A stretch of DNA of 64,000 nucleotides from Streptococcus hillyeri (GTDB taxonomy: Bacteria > Bacillota > Bacilli > Lactobacillales > Streptococcaceae): NCBI RefSeq assembly GCF_003686955.1, contig NZ_RCVM01000003.1, forward strand, positions 62,001 to 126,000, in the 5' to 3' direction. Shown here piece after piece: positions 31,933-42,944 of the stretch. Within the stretch, counting starts at the first letter, position 1, and every line of letters begins with the position of its first letter. Below the pieces are notes generated by a model that was given only the letters and a program-made list of their open reading frames with translations, was not told the origin of the DNA and ran no database searches. A program made the translations under genes and the position numbers.

Positions 31933-34125
31933 TTGAAAAGACTAAAAAACACTTTCTTTGATGTGGTCTCGACGAGGTTAGGCTTTGTATTGCTACTACT
32001 ACTTGGCTATACCCTCAAGACGATTTGGGCCTACTTCATGGCCTTTAACCTCGACTTGGCCTCAGTTGAACACCCTGTGCAGTACTATCTCCGATTAGTT
32101 TTGGTGGTCATTAACCCTATTCCTGTCGGACTACTCTTGATTGGACTGGCACTTTATATTAAACGCAAAAAGCCTTTCTACATCCTTGCTTGGACCATCT
32201 CGATTTTGCTGACTACACTGCTCTTTGCTAATATTATTTATTACCGTGAATTTGCAGACTTTATCACGTTCAGCTCTGCCATGGCCAGCCGAAAGACCTC
32301 AGAAGGCCTTGGTAAAACAGTCCTTGATTCCTTGCAGGTTTGGGATCTTATCTATGTGATAGACTACCTCATCATAGCCTTTTTCTTTTGGAAAAAGAAG
32401 ATCGCCACAGACAGTCGTCCTTTCCACAAGAGAGCCAGCTTTGCTGTCACATCCCTTTCAGCGCTCGCCTTTTCCATTAACCTGTTTATGGCTGAGTTGG
32501 ATCGTCCTGAACTGTTGACCCGCGGATTTTCAAATACCTATGTGGTTCGCGCCCTAGGTTTACCAACCTTTAGCATCTACTCAACCAATCAAGCCATTCA
32601 GGCTCAAAAGGAGCGTGATAGCGCTAGCGCTGAAGACCTCGTTCCTGTTAAGGAATACCTCAGTAGCCACTATGCCGCCCCAAATCAAGATTATTTTGGA
32701 ATCGGTAAAGGACGTAATGTGATTGTCCTTCACCTTGAAAGTTTCCAACAATTTTTGATTGACTATAAGTTAAAAGTCGATGATAAGGAATATGAAGTGA
32801 CGCCATTTATCAATTCTCTTTATCATTCAAAAGAGACCTTTGCTTTTTCAAATTTCTTTAACCAAGTTAAGGCCGGAAAAACATCTGACGCCGAAACCAT
32901 GATGGAAACTGGATTGTTTGGATTGTCAAATGGTTCTTTCATGGTTAACTATGGTGGGGAAAACACTCAATTTGCAGCACCAACTATCTTAGCTCAAAAC
33001 GGTAACTACACCAGTGCTGTTTTCCACGGAAATGTCGGTTCATTCTGGAACCGAAACAACGCTTACAAACAGTGGGGCTATAATTACTTCTTTGATGCTT
33101 CTTATTTTTCTGAGCAAACAGAAAGCAATTCCTTCCAATATGGTCTCAATGACAAAACAATGTTAGCTGATTCAATCCAGTATTTGGAACGCATGCAACA
33201 ACCCTTCTACACAAAATTTATCACCGTAACCAATCACTACCCTTACAACAGTTTATTGGGTAACAGCGATGAACAAGGTTTCCCTCTGGCTCAAACAAAC
33301 GACGAAACCATCAACGGTTATTTCGCCACAGCAAATTATCTTGACTCGTCTATCAAAGCGCTCTTCCAATACTTGAAAGACACCGGAATTTATGATAATT
33401 CTGTCATTGTTCTCTACGGTGACCATTACGGAATTTCAAATTCACGAAATCCAGACTTAGCACCGCTTTTAGGAAAAGATACGGAAACTTGGAGCCAGTA
33501 TGACAATGCCATGCTACAGCGTGTACCTTATATGGTCCATGTACCAGGCATGACCAAAGGCTTTATCAGCGATACCTTTGGTGGGGAAATTGATGGCCTC
33601 CCTACTCTCCTTCACATTTTAGGAATTGACACTGCAAACTACAGTCAAGTGGGACAAGATTTACTATCAGCAGACAATAAACAAATTGTCGCTCTCCGTA
33701 CAGCTGGTAGTTACATCACACCACAATACACTTCCTATAATGGTCGTATCTATGACACTGTCAGCGGACTCGAAATCACCAATCCTGATGAGAACACAAC
33801 GGTGGCATTAGAGGACATTAGAAACACTGCTGCTTTACAACTCAAAATGAGTGATGAAATCCAAACTGGAGACCTGCTCCGCTTTGATAAGACAAATGGA
33901 TTAAAAGTTGTCAATGTCGAAAATTTCTCATATACAAACAGTCTCAAATCCTTGATTGCTATCGAACAAAAGCTCGGTTCAGCTTCAACCAGTATCTATA
34001 GCAAACACGGTAACAAAACAACAGTTGATCGCTTCAACGCACCTAGCTACCTATCGCTCAATCCCAAACCCGAGGAAAGCGAAAACACTAGCGAGACAAG
34101 CACCACAACTGAAAAGAAAGATTAA
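31933..34125 (+). CDS. LtaS-family sulfatase-type polyglycerolphosphate transferase
   Basis: About 730 residues. Five N-terminal transmembrane helices (to about residue 195) precede an extracellular sulfatase-fold domain with the metal site HLESFQQF, the catalytic threonine in KAGKTSDAET, and YGDHYGIS. Homologues polymerise glycerol phosphate for lipoteichoic acid; streptococci may have diverged functions. The C-terminus is Ser/Thr/Glu-rich. Start: TTG at 31933 has GAGGA 8 nt upstream; the ATG at 31906 lies right at the expected transcription start and lacks a site. A terminator follows. Confidence 0.88.
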   Translation: MKRLKNTFFDVVSTRLGFVLLLLLGYTLKTIWAYFMAFNLDLASVEHPVQYYLRLVLVVINPIPVGLLLIGLALYIKRKKPFYILAWTISILLTTLLFANIIYYREFADFITFSSAMASRKTSEGLGKTVLDSLQVWDLIYVIDYLIIAFFFWKKKIATDSRPFHKRASFAVTSLSALAFSINLFMAELDRPELLTRGFSNTYVVRALGLPTFSIYSTNQAIQAQKERDSASAEDLVPVKEYLSSHYAAPNQDYFGIGKGRNVIVLHLESFQQFLIDYKLKVDDKEYEVTPFINSLYHSKETFAFSNFFNQVKAGKTSDAETMMETGLFGLSNGSFMVNYGGENTQFAAPTILAQNGNYTSAVFHGNVGSFWNRNNAYKQWGYNYFFDASYFSEQTESNSFQYGLNDKTMLADSIQYLERMQQPFYTKFITVTNHYPYNSLLGNSDEQGFPLAQTNDETINGYFATANYLDSSIKALFQYLKDTGIYDNSVIVLYGDHYGISNSRNPDLAPLLGKDTETWSQYDNAMLQRVPYMVHVPGMTKGFISDTFGGEIDGLPTLLHILGIDTANYSQVGQDLLSADNKQIVALRTAGSYITPQYTSYNGRIYDTVSGLEITNPDENTTVALEDIRNTAALQLKMSDEIQTGDLLRFDKTNGLKVVNVENFSYTNSLKSLIAIEQKLGSASTSIYSKHGNKTTVDRFNAPSYLSLNPKPEESENTSETSTTTEKKD

Positions 34126-34171
34126 CAATTAGCTCAGATAATTTTGAAAAATAGCTGAGCTAATATCATGT

Positions 34172-34202
34172 AACCTCTCCTGACATTCAGGAGAGGTTTT
34201 TG
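34172..34202 (+). terminator. terminator after the LtaS-like gene
   Basis: AACCTCTCCTGA / TCAGGAGAGGTT stem with short loop and following T run. Confidence 0.85.
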
Positions 34203-34207
34203 TCATC

Positions 34208-34235
34208 AAAAAAAGCCAACCGAAGTTGACTTTTT
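34208..34235 (-). terminator. terminator after fhs
   Basis: Arms AAAGTCAAC / GTTGGCTTT around TTCG, followed on the minus strand by T residues; 23 bp beyond the fhs stop. Confidence 0.75.
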
Positions 34236-34257
34236 ATCTGATAATTTACAAGGATTA

Positions 34258-35928
34258 CTAGAACAAGCCTACTGCTGTGCCGTCTTCTGCTACATCCATA
34301 TTAAGAGCTGCTGGTTGTTTTGGTAATCCTGGCATGGTCATCACATCTCCAGTCAAGGCTACGATGAAACCAGCTCCTGTTTTTGGCACAAATTCACGGA
34401 TGGTGATATCAAATCCTTCTGGTGCTCCAAGGAGAAACTGATTGTCTGAGAATGAGTATTGTGTTTTCGCCATGCAGACTGGTAATTTATCCCAACCAAA
34501 TTCCGCAAATTGTTTCAATTGCGTTTTAGCCTTTGGTCCAAATTGAACAGATTGACCACCGTAAATCTCAGTGACAATCTTAGTGATTTTAGCCTCAAGA
34601 CTATCTTCATCAGAATAGAGACGCTTGTAGTCTGCTCCGCCATTTTCCACAGCATTAACGACAGTCTCTGCCAAATCAATACCGCCGTCAGCACCGTTTG
34701 CCCAAACGCTAGCTAATTCAACTGCGACATCAATCTGAGCACAGAGTTCTTTTAGAGCTACAATTTCAGCTTCCGTATCTGCCACAAATTCATTGATAGC
34801 AACAACTGCAGGCACGCCAAATTTACGAATATTGTTAACATGGCGCTCCAAGTTCGCAAATCCTTTACGGACAGCTTCAACGTTTTCCTGATTGAGGTCT
34901 GTCTTAGCCACACCACCGTGCATTTTAAGGGCACGCAAAGTGGCTACAATCACCACTGCATCTGGAGTTGTTGGCAAGTTTGGTGTCTTGATGTTAAGGA
35001 ATTTTTCAGCACCAAGGTCTGCACCGAAACCAGCCTCTGTAACCACGTAATCTGCTAAACGAAGAGCTGTTGAGGTCGCCAAAACAGAGTTACAGCCATG
35101 AGCGATGTTGGCAAATGGGCCACCGTGCACAAGGGCAGGGGTGCCATAGATTGTTTGAACAAGGTTTGGCTTGATAGCATCCTTCAAAATAAGCGTCAAT
35201 GCGCCTTCTACCTTAAGGTCACGAACATAAACTGGTTTTCTAGCGTAAGTATAGGCAACTACAATATTAGCAAGGCGTGCTTTAAGGTCTTTCAAATCTG
35301 TTGCCAAGCACAGAATAGCCATAATTTCAGAGGCAACTGTGATATCAAAGCCATCTTCACGTGGAACGCCATTAACAGGACTTCCAAGACCAATAATCAC
35401 TTGACGAAGGGCACGATCATTAAGGTCAACGACACGTTTCCAAATGATACGGCGCTGATCAATACCAAGTTCATTTCCTTGTTGGATATGATTATCTAAG
35501 AGAGCTGACAGAGCATTGTTAGCCGTTGTAATGGCATGCATATCTCCTGTGAAATGAAGGTTGATATCCTCCATTGGAAGCACCTGGGCATAACCACCTC
35601 CTGCTGCGCCGCCTTTAATCCCCATAACAGGGCCCAGTGATGGTTCACGAAGGGCAATCATGGTTTTCTTACCGATTTTATTTAAGGCATCTGCCAAACC
35701 GATAGACATGGTTGATTTTCCTTCACCTGCTGGGGTTGGATTGATGGCTGTTACCAAAATGAGCTTTCCAACAGGATTTTCTTGAATAGCAGTAATCTTA
35801 TCAAAAGATAATTTTGCTTTATACTTTCCATAAAGTTCAATATCATCAAAGGTAATCCCCACCTGTTCAACAATTTCTGTAATAGGTTTTAAGGCTACAC
35901 TTTGAGCAATTTCAATATCTGTTTTCAT
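34258..35928 (-). CDS. fhs: formate-tetrahydrofolate ligase
   Basis: 556 residues from the ATG at 35928 (MKTDIEIAQ) with GAGGTG 7 nt upstream; longer frames upstream are leader. Makes 10-formyl-THF from formate, THF and ATP. P-loop [32 protein letters not shown] and FTGDMHAIT are conserved. Single gene with its own terminator. Typical length. Confidence 0.97.
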   Translation of the reverse strand: MKTDIEIAQSVALKPITEIVEQVGITFDDIELYGKYKAKLSFDKITAIQENPVGKLILVTAINPTPAGEGKSTMSIGLADALNKIGKKTMIALREPSLGPVMGIKGGAAGGGYAQVLPMEDINLHFTGDMHAITTANNALSALLDNHIQQGNELGIDQRRIIWKRVVDLNDRALRQVIIGLGSPVNGVPREDGFDITVASEIMAILCLATDLKDLKARLANIVVAYTYARKPVYVRDLKVEGALTLILKDAIKPNLVQTIYGTPALVHGGPFANIAHGCNSVLATSTALRLADYVVTEAGFGADLGAEKFLNIKTPNLPTTPDAVVIVATLRALKMHGGVAKTDLNQENVEAVRKGFANLERHVNNIRKFGVPAVVAINEFVADTEAEIVALKELCAQIDVAVELASVWANGADGGIDLAETVVNAVENGGADYKRLYSDEDSLEAKITKIVTEIYGGQSVQFGPKAKTQLKQFAEFGWDKLPVCMAKTQYSFSDNQFLLGAPEGFDITIREFVPKTGAGFIVALTGDVMTMPGLPKQPAALNMDVAEDGTAVGLF

Positions 35929-36091
35929 GAGACACCTCGTATTTTTGATAATCTTATTATAACAGATAATAATCAAAAACACATATTGCAAACTGAAAAA
36001 CAGAATAATGTTCGCGTTTTAGCTGAGTTAAAGTCCTTTACCACCATCTTTCGGTCGTATTTCTACAAAAAATTATATAAGTCACTAAATC

Positions 36092-36916
36092 TCACCAACC
36101 ATAGTTTGGCTCTACGCAAACACTGGTCGAATGAAGCAGTTCATCAACCGTTATCTTTTTCAAGCCAGCATGAACAGGGTCTTGCATACTATATAACGGA
36201 TCTAAATAGTAAACAGACGCAATATCATTACCATCAGTGGTCATCTCATACCCAATTCCTACAACATTATGTTCACCTTTTTTATCAGGATAAAGCGTTG
36301 AGAGTTCTATCGTATAGTACATAGGATAACCATCTGCTATATTTTTCTTCAAACGTTCCTTAAAAAGTGACTTGTCTTTCTCTGGATTGGTAATAGTTTC
36401 CAAGCGATAGCCTGCTTGGTTAGCTGCAGGGCTTTCATAGCCAAAAAGATGCTTATTCAGAATGGCAATCGCATCCTTATTATGGGTTCCAAAAGATGTA
36501 TCTGTCCCCATTTCTTGTGCCAAAATCTCTTGGCTGACATCAATCCCTTTATAGGATAAAAGCATGCTGACTGTCGTTGGCGCACAGTTTGTTGGCGTTT
36601 GCTGAATTTGCTGTGTCACATTTAAAATCACCCTTTGGCGATTATTTTCCAAATGACCTTCTGGAGAAATGTTATCTACTTCTTCTCTGCTTGGTACTTC
36701 GGTTTCCTCAGAAGGTTTATCAGTCGTCTCACTGGTCACTTCTGACTTTGAAGCCTCTTTTTTATCCTTATCAACCTTTTCAGTAGTATTAGACTGCAAC
36801 GATATCACCTTATCAGCTCCTTTTCCAGATTTAAACCGTGTTATCCCAAACACCATTCCTATCATCAGGATAAACAACGTCAAAAAAATGCTCACAAACA
36901 TGATAAAACGTCTCAT
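36092..36916 (-). CDS. membrane-anchored C39-like cysteine peptidase
   Basis: 274 residues. One N-terminal transmembrane helix (about 6-25), a linker of about 65 residues rich in K, S, T and E, then a peptidase C39-like domain with C111 in PTNCAPTTVSMLL, the histidine of KGEHNVVGIGY and the aspartate of YYLDPLY. It should face outside the cell. The target is unknown; relatives of this Pfam group (Peptidase_C39_2) occur as secreted enzymes in many Firmicutes. It is monocistronic, between fhs and a BOX-like repeat. Confidence 0.85.
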   Translation of the reverse strand: MRRFIMFVSIFLTLFILMIGMVFGITRFKSGKGADKVISLQSNTTEKVDKDKKEASKSEVTSETTDKPSEETEVPSREEVDNISPEGHLENNRQRVILNVTQQIQQTPTNCAPTTVSMLLSYKGIDVSQEILAQEMGTDTSFGTHNKDAIAILNKHLFGYESPAANQAGYRLETITNPEKDKSLFKERLKKNIADGYPMYYTIELSTLYPDKKGEHNVVGIGYEMTTDGNDIASVYYLDPLYSMQDPVHAGLKKITVDELLHSTSVCVEPNYGW

Positions 36917-36985
36917 CGTATCACCTCACCTCATTTCACTTCCATTATAGCGCTTTCAACAAAAGAATGCAAAACAGATTACTTT

Positions 36986-37416
36986 AATACTTAACAACAA
37001 CAAAGCTATAGTGTTTTGAATTTATAAAGTCAATTAGTTTTTATTTAGTATTTTTTAGCACTTCTCCTAATGTGGTGTGGGGCGCTCAAAAGGTCTAGGA
37101 GACCTTTTGAGGTGGGGAATAAGGCGAACGAAGTTCGTCTCAATCGTTAAGGTCTGGGAGACCTTTGGAGGTGGGAAATGAAGCTGACTAAGTCAGTGTC
37201 AGAACCTCCCCTCCTACAGAGTTCCATTCCTTCTTGGCAAGCCTAGGTCTCCTTCGCTCCCAGGTTTCTAAGCTCAGGCTGAAACTGTCCACTGGACAGT
37301 TTCACTAATAAGAATACCACTATAGCGAAAGAAACATTTTACCCTCACTTCGTTCGGTAGTCCATCAAAAGTATTAGAGGTTCTAAAATGCTAATTTTGA
37401 TTTTGAATGAGTATAA
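36986..37416 (+). repeat. BOX-like modular repeat, copy B
   Basis: About 430 bp, running from TAATACTTAACAA to CTAATTTTGATTTTGAATGAGTAT. Inside are nested palindromes (CTCAAAAGGTCT / AGACCTTTTGAG; GAAACTGTCC / GGACAGTTTC around ACT) and modules shared with copies A, C and E. It fills the gap between the C39 peptidase and divIB; no gene is visible in it. Confidence 0.75.
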
Positions 37417-37527
37417 ACTGGATAAGAATGATTTTTTGGTAAATGAAAACTCCTGAAATACAACGACTGCTAATCTGATAAGCATTTAGCTCTCATTAGC
37501 AAATCGTACCATTCAGGAGTTTTGAAA

Positions 37528-38856
37528 TTAGTGTGTTGTACTTTCGGTACTTGTTTCTTGCGTTGTGTCTGTTACAACTGTTTCTGTCAATTCTGGTGAT
37601 GAGGTTTCCTCTGAAAGGGTTTCTGACCCTTCCACTTCCTCATTAGCGTCAGCTGTGCCATCCGTTTTCTTGTTTTTCTTTTTCGCTTCTTCCTCTGCTT
37701 TTTTCTTAGCCTCTTCACGCTCTGCTTTTTCCTGAGCCATAATAGCTTCAATGGTTTCATTAGTCGTGTAGATTCCTACTTCCATGTCGATGATGCTAGG
37801 AGCAGTCAGGGTTTCAGCAATTTTGGAATAAAATGGCAACTTGACATCAAGTTGTGATAAAGGCACCCGAATTTGATGACCTTCTTTGACTTCTAACAGA
37901 AGCAAATCCTTTGTTGTGGCATTGGTCACCGCATTGACAACTTTAATACGTGAGACGAGATCTTCATCGAGTTTTGCTAACTGAGTGACCAAGGACTGCA
38001 CCGCTTTTTCATCCGTCAGATTAACCGTTAAAAAGTTCTCAGGTAAGTCTGCTTTTGAAACAACTGGCATACGCAGACCATTTTCAAGAACAGGCTGGTG
38101 ACCAGCTTCTGTCTGAGCATAGGCGATGATTCGATTCTCCGTGATGGAAATCTCAAAAACGTTAGGAAAACGATAAGTGATTTCTGCTTTTTTCACCCAC
38201 GGGTTAGCAGCTTGGATGGCTTTTTCAATGCTTTCTTTCTCGAAATACACACTCGAAATGTAATCAGATTGTTTAATTCCTGTTGAGACCAAAATAGAAG
38301 CCTTATCAGCATGTTCTAACCCAGTCACCTCAAACTGCTTTTCCTTGCTGTAAGGGCTAAGAATAAAACCTGAACACACCAGTGTTAAAACTGCCACAAC
38401 AATGATAGAAGCAACTTTTAACCTTGCCACTCTCAATGGACGGTTCTTAAGACGCTGTTCTTTTTTTTCGCTCTTAGCCTTTTCCCTAAGCTGTTTTTTA
38501 AGCGCCTTTTCTTCTTTTAAAATATCTTTAGGGGTTGGAGCAGGATTTTCTAGCTTTACAACTTCCTCTTTGACGTCACTCGGTTCCTCAACAGTTTCAT
38601 CATCATCTTCTTCATCTGTTGGGAAATCTTCTTCTGAGATGACATCTTGAATGTCTTCTTCACCATCCTCAGATTGTCTTTCCTCAGTTAAAGAATCCTC
38701 AAAATCATCCATAATTTGCTCTGGTTCTTCTGCTAAGACTTCCTCTTCTTCTGAGTTTTTAACAGCCTGCCTAGCGACAAATTCTTCGTGGAGCTTCTGC
38801 CAGTCAGTCTTTTCTATCACTTCTTTAGGCTCATTAGTGTCATGTTTTTTAGTCAT
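37528..38856 (-). CDS. divIB: cell division protein DivIB/FtsQ
   Basis: 442 residues. Long acidic cytoplasmic N-terminus (about 1-125), basic stretch, one transmembrane helix (about 150-172), POTRA and FtsQ/DivIB domains (FEVTGLEHADKASILVSTGI, NPWVKKAEITYRFPNVFEI), and a low-complexity C-terminal tail rich in K, E, S and T. DivIB acts with FtsL/DivIC in septal peptidoglycan synthesis. Its ATG directly follows the murG stop. The divIB-murG-murD order is the streptococcal dcw arrangement. Confidence 0.94.
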   Translation of the reverse strand: MTKKHDTNEPKEVIEKTDWQKLHEEFVARQAVKNSEEEEVLAEEPEQIMDDFEDSLTEERQSEDGEEDIQDVISEEDFPTDEEDDDETVEEPSDVKEEVVKLENPAPTPKDILKEEKALKKQLREKAKSEKKEQRLKNRPLRVARLKVASIIVVAVLTLVCSGFILSPYSKEKQFEVTGLEHADKASILVSTGIKQSDYISSVYFEKESIEKAIQAANPWVKKAEITYRFPNVFEISITENRIIAYAQTEAGHQPVLENGLRMPVVSKADLPENFLTVNLTDEKAVQSLVTQLAKLDEDLVSRIKVVNAVTNATTKDLLLLEVKEGHQIRVPLSQLDVKLPFYSKIAETLTAPSIIDMEVGIYTTNETIEAIMAQEKAEREEAKKKAEEEAKKKNKKTDGTADANEEVEGSETLSEETSSPELTETVVTDTTQETSTESTTH

Positions 38857-39924
38857 TTACTTTCCTTCAATGGCATTACGCAAGAGCTGATAAAAGGCAT
38901 CAGGTGATGTGATTTCCTCTGATTTTTTCATCGCTTCTTGGTAATTTTCTTTTTTAGATAATAGCAGAGCTACTTTCTCTTTTAAGCTCTCCACAGAAAG
39001 GTCTGGTTCAAGCAATTGTTCAGCGTAGCCTTTTTCCACAAAATAAGCAGCATTTTCTAACTGATCCCCACGTGACACCTCTTTTCCAAGTGGCACAATC
39101 ACGTGAAGTTTTTGCATGGCAACCAGTTCAAAAATCGTATTTGATCCACCGCGAGTGACAACGACATCAGCCATGTCCATGAGGGGCTGATAAAGGTCTG
39201 TGACGTAGTCAATGCGATATAGATTTTTTGAAAGTGTGTTGAGGTTCTCATCGCCAGAAATATTGATAACGTTAAAATCAGTCGTCAAATCATTGGTGCT
39301 AATAAAGTCATTAAAAACCCTAGCACCAGCTGAGCCACCAATAAAGAGTAACGTTGTTTTACTCTCATCAAACTGCGCCTTAATAGCATCAATTTGATGC
39401 TGGTCAAAAGATTGAGGGTTACCAACCTTGGTAATGGCACCAATGTGCTTGGTTTTCACAAGACCAGCCGCCTGCTCAAAGGTTGTGTACATTCGCGTCG
39501 CAAACTTATAAGCAATTTTATTGGCCAAACCCATAGAAAGGTCTGATTCATGGATAAAGACTGGAATGTTTAATCCTTTTGCAGCTATAACTGGTGGTAC
39601 TGAGACAAAGCCACCTTTTGAAAAGAGCGCCTGCGGACGAATTTTTGCCAAAATGACAACAGATTGAAGAATTCCCCAAGCTACCTTAAAGACATCAAGC
39701 ATATTTTGCCATGAAAAATAACGGCGAAGCTTTCCTGTTGCAATCGAATGGAACACAACGTCAAGCCCAGATTTTTCAATTTCCTTGTGCTCAATGCCAT
39801 TTTTATCACCAATATAGTGGACTTCCCAACCATCTTTTAGAAACTTAGGAATTAAAATAAGGTTTAGGGTAACGTGACCCACGGTCCCACCACCAGTAAA
39901 TACAATTTTCTTTTTTGTCATCAT
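38857..39924 (-). CDS. murG: UDP-GlcNAc:lipid I GlcNAc transferase
   Basis: 355 residues. Makes lipid II at the inner membrane face. Glycine-rich [16 protein letters not shown] at the N-terminus, [12 protein letters not shown], and the UDP-GlcNAc site [15 protein letters not shown]. The usual first G-loop has TVGH rather than AGGH, as in other streptococcal MurG. It is coupled to divIB downstream and lies 36 bp after murD. Confidence 0.95.
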   Translation of the reverse strand: MMTKKKIVFTGGGTVGHVTLNLILIPKFLKDGWEVHYIGDKNGIEHKEIEKSGLDVVFHSIATGKLRRYFSWQNMLDVFKVAWGILQSVVILAKIRPQALFSKGGFVSVPPVIAAKGLNIPVFIHESDLSMGLANKIAYKFATRMYTTFEQAAGLVKTKHIGAITKVGNPQSFDQHQIDAIKAQFDESKTTLLFIGGSAGARVFNDFISTNDLTTDFNVINISGDENLNTLSKNLYRIDYVTDLYQPLMDMADVVVTRGGSNTIFELVAMQKLHVIVPLGKEVSRGDQLENAAYFVEKGYAEQLLEPDLSVESLKEKVALLLSKKENYQEAMKKSEEITSPDAFYQLLRNAIEGK

Positions 39925-39960
39925 TTAACTTCTTTTATTTTGATTGTTTTAGGGAACTTT

Positions 39961-41328
39961 TTACGAGTTACTGTTTTGTAATTTTAATTCTTCAAAACTG
40001 GTGATGAATTCTTCACCTCTAATTTCGAAGTTTTTATACATATCCCAGCTTGCATTAGCTGGACTGAGGAGAACCACTTCACCAGCTTGAGCATTTTCAA
40101 AGGCAATACGTGTCGCATCAGCGACATCCTTGGCATCAAGTGTCGGAACACCAGCTTTTTGCGCAGCTCGTTTGACACGATGAGCTGATTCGCCAAGGAC
40201 AACCATCAACTTTAGCCCCTCAATATCAGGGACAAGCTCATCAAATTCATTACCTCGGTCCAAGCCACCCGCAATCAAAATAGTGGTCGCATTGTCAAAA
40301 CCTGATAAGGCCTTTTGTGTGGCTAAAATATTGGTTGATTTCGAATCGTTATAGAATTTGACATCAGCGATTTCTCCGACATATTGAAGGCGGTGTTTAA
40401 CGCCACCAAAGGCTGATAGGGCTTCTTTAATTGCCTGATTTGAGATGCCTGATAATTTAGCAACGACAATTGTTGCTAGGGCATTTTCAATATTGTGAGA
40501 ACCTGGTACTCCAATTTCAGAAGCCTGCATAATGGCTTCACCTTTAAAGTAGAGGGTACCATCTGCTAGATAGCCACCGTCTACTTGCTCTGTCGTTGAA
40601 AACGGAACGACTGTTGCCTGAGTTTTGTGCGCCAGCTCTTTCGCCAAATCTTGGTTAACATTAAGCACCACAAAATCATCTTTGGTCATACGATTTTGCA
40701 TGTTCCACTTTGCTGCAACATAGCCATCAAAATCCCCATGATAATCAATGTGCGTAGGCATTAGATTGGTAATAAGGGCAATATGAGGGCGGAAATCATT
40801 GATTCCCATCAGCTGGAATGATGATAGTTCCATAATCAGCGTATCATCAGCTGTCGCCTTAACAGCAACCTCAGATGCCGGAAAACCGATATTTCCAGAT
40901 AAGAGACCCGTACGACCTGCTTGGTTAAAGACATCAGCAATCATCGTTGTTGTGGTCGTTTTTCCATTTGAACCGGTAATACCGATAATTGGCGCCTCAG
41001 AAACAAGATAAGCCAACTCCACCTCCGTCCATACAGGAATGCCCTTTTCAAGGGCACGGACTACCATGGGATTATCATATCGAATGCCTGGGTTTTTCAC
41101 CATCAGCTCAAAATTTTCATCCAAAAGCTCAACAGGGTGACTGCCACATACGACTTTTATGCCTTCTTCAAGCAAAGCTTGCGCCGAGGGATTTTCATCG
41201 AAAGGTTTCCCATCATTGACGGTCACAATAGCACCGAGCTTCACCAGCAGACGTGCTGCCGCTTCACCAGAACGTGCTAAACCTAATACTAATACCTTTT
41301 TATTTTCAAAATCTGTGATCTGTTTCAT
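39961..41328 (-). CDS. murD: UDP-N-acetylmuramoyl-alanine:D-glutamate ligase
   Basis: 455 residues from the ATG at 41328 ([21 protein letters not shown]). Adds D-glutamate to UDP-MurNAc-L-Ala. ATP loop [14 protein letters not shown], substrate regions NPGIRYDNP, and [10 protein letters not shown] are present. A longer in-frame start upstream would add 28 residues not found in homologues. First gene of murD-murG-divIB. Confidence 0.95.
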   Translation of the reverse strand: MKQITDFENKKVLVLGLARSGEAAARLLVKLGAIVTVNDGKPFDENPSAQALLEEGIKVVCGSHPVELLDENFELMVKNPGIRYDNPMVVRALEKGIPVWTEVELAYLVSEAPIIGITGSNGKTTTTTMIADVFNQAGRTGLLSGNIGFPASEVAVKATADDTLIMELSSFQLMGINDFRPHIALITNLMPTHIDYHGDFDGYVAAKWNMQNRMTKDDFVVLNVNQDLAKELAHKTQATVVPFSTTEQVDGGYLADGTLYFKGEAIMQASEIGVPGSHNIENALATIVVAKLSGISNQAIKEALSAFGGVKHRLQYVGEIADVKFYNDSKSTNILATQKALSGFDNATTILIAGGLDRGNEFDELVPDIEGLKLMVVLGESAHRVKRAAQKAGVPTLDAKDVADATRIAFENAQAGEVVLLSPANASWDMYKNFEIRGEEFITSFEELKLQNSNS

Positions 41329-41410
41329 GTCACAATAAGTCCATTCTATCAATTCTATCCCATCTATTTTACCTTTTATAACAGCATTTTTCAAGGTAAA
41401 GGTAGGCATC

Positions 41411-41432
41411 AAAAAACTAGGATAAACCTAGT
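41411..41432 (-). terminator. terminator after the serine hydrolase gene
   Basis: ACTAGG / CCTAGT stem with a 5-nt loop followed by six U on the minus strand. Confidence 0.7.
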
Positions 41433-41438
41433 CCTCAT

Positions 41439-42707
41439 TTAATAATTTTCTGTAACTCCCTCTGTTACTGGTAGCTCTTTGGCTGGGTTCATATTTACCT
41501 TGTGCCATTCGTTGATAACATAGGTTAAACAGCATAATTGATTATAACCGTAACCGCTCATATCAGTAGTATCTGCATTACTCCCGCCAAATCCTGCCGT
41601 ATAAATTGAAATAAGGTAAGGAATTTCTTCTTCTACAATAGCATTGACATTTAAGGCTTCCTGAGAAAATCCAGGCTTTTGAGAGATGCGCACCGAATGA
41701 ACATATTGCTCATACCATTGACCTGGGAAAGAAGCGTCTAATCGCTCAATGATTGGCGCATACTTATCTTTATGCTCCCATAAATAATCAAGTACCTGTA
41801 TGTAGTAATCACTCGTTGTCTTGTTACCACCTTCGTAATCAATGGTCTTGATGTCTCCCTTTGAGTGACCAAATTTAGAGATTTTTTGATAGGCTTCATG
41901 AAAACCACCGAGACGATCAGCCATAACGTAGGCTGGTGTATTTTCAGAATGAATAAGAGCATTATCAAGAATCTGTGTCCAATTCATTGTTTCACCAAAG
42001 CCAGCTAGGTAAAGCGGGTAATCTGGTGCCTCAGTAATATTGCCAATAGTCGTATAAGGCACTTCCTCTGTCATATTAAGACGTCCAGCTGCAGCTTCAT
42101 CAATAATCAACATTCCAAGTGGTAACTTATAAGTTGAACCAGCTGTCATCGGCTGAGTATCATTCATGGTAAGCGTCTCATTGGTCACTAGATTTTTATA
42201 AGAAAACGCTACCTGAGAAACGTCTAAACCTTGTTCTGCTAAGAAGGCCTTGACAGTATCTTCTAAACTGAGATGCGCATAGTCATAATATAGACCTAAA
42301 GACGACATATAAGCTAAGTCCTCAGCTACAACCGCTTCCTTAGCCTCTAGACTTTTTACGGTAGGGGTCACTTCGGTTTTCTTACTTTTCTTTGCTTCTT
42401 CCGAAGATGATTTTTTTAAGAGAGGCTGTGAAGAGTTATTGCCCATTTTAGGAAGAATAGCGGCACTAGTCAACCAAAGACTAACAGACAAGATAAGGAG
42501 GCAAAGAGTTCCCAAAATAATGAGGCGATTTTGAAAGAAAGTGCTCACTTCCATCTTAGAGAGCATCCTATTTGTAAAAAATATCAGACCTTCGTCAGTT
42601 CCCTTAAAGGTGTTTCGAGTATGTCTAACACTATTGTGTAAATAATTTGAAGGTTTTCTCCTTCTTTTTTGTCGCCTTCTAGAACGGCGTTTATTTTCTT
42701 TTTTCAT
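41439..42707 (-). CDS. membrane-anchored class A beta-lactamase-like serine hydrolase
   Basis: About 422 residues from the ATG at 42707. Strongly basic N-terminus (RRSRRRQKRRRK), one transmembrane helix (about 65-85), then a penicillin-recognising domain with SxxK (STYK in MTAGSTYKLPLGM) and an SEN motif (IHSENTPAYV) in the SDN position; the KTG box is not clear. Likely a cell wall-related or regulatory hydrolase rather than a resistance enzyme. The -10 TATAAT (42717-42722) ends 9 nt before the ATG, so the leader is 2-3 nt at most. Confidence 0.85.
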   Translation of the reverse strand: MKKENKRRSRRRQKRRRKPSNYLHNSVRHTRNTFKGTDEGLIFFTNRMLSKMEVSTFFQNRLIILGTLCLLILSVSLWLTSAAILPKMGNNSSQPLLKKSSSEEAKKSKKTEVTPTVKSLEAKEAVVAEDLAYMSSLGLYYDYAHLSLEDTVKAFLAEQGLDVSQVAFSYKNLVTNETLTMNDTQPMTAGSTYKLPLGMLIIDEAAAGRLNMTEEVPYTTIGNITEAPDYPLYLAGFGETMNWTQILDNALIHSENTPAYVMADRLGGFHEAYQKISKFGHSKGDIKTIDYEGGNKTTSDYYIQVLDYLWEHKDKYAPIIERLDASFPGQWYEQYVHSVRISQKPGFSQEALNVNAIVEEEIPYLISIYTAGFGGSNADTTDMSGYGYNQLCCLTYVINEWHKVNMNPAKELPVTEGVTENY

Positions 42708-42787
42708 ATCGTCACTATTATAAAACAAATTCGAAGAACTATCTAATAATAACTAAAAAAGAACTGACTTGTGCCAGTTCCCCAAAA

Positions 42788-42850
42788 TTATTTCGTTGCT
42801 GCGTACAATTCAGCTACCTTGTTCCACTCCTCAGTTCCATCGGCGAAACG
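42788..42850 (-). pseudogene. degenerate duplicate of the sodA 3' end
   Basis: Minus strand reads TEEWNKVAELYAATK then TAA; the true SodA ends [14 protein letters not shown]. Nine of the last twelve residues match, and the DNA is about 70% identical over 36 bases. It lies 155 bp beyond the real sodA stop, with a GTCCCATTGGAC hairpin between. Same layout as the rlmCD remnant; it may mark a past insertion at the sodA 3' end. Confidence 0.55.
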
Positions 42851-42944
42851 CTCGATGTCACACGAAAAGTCCAATGGGACTTTCCTAGAGGAATGACTAG
42901 CTGTTCAAGGAGAAGATATCGTTCTCCTTAAAAAGTGTCGCTAA

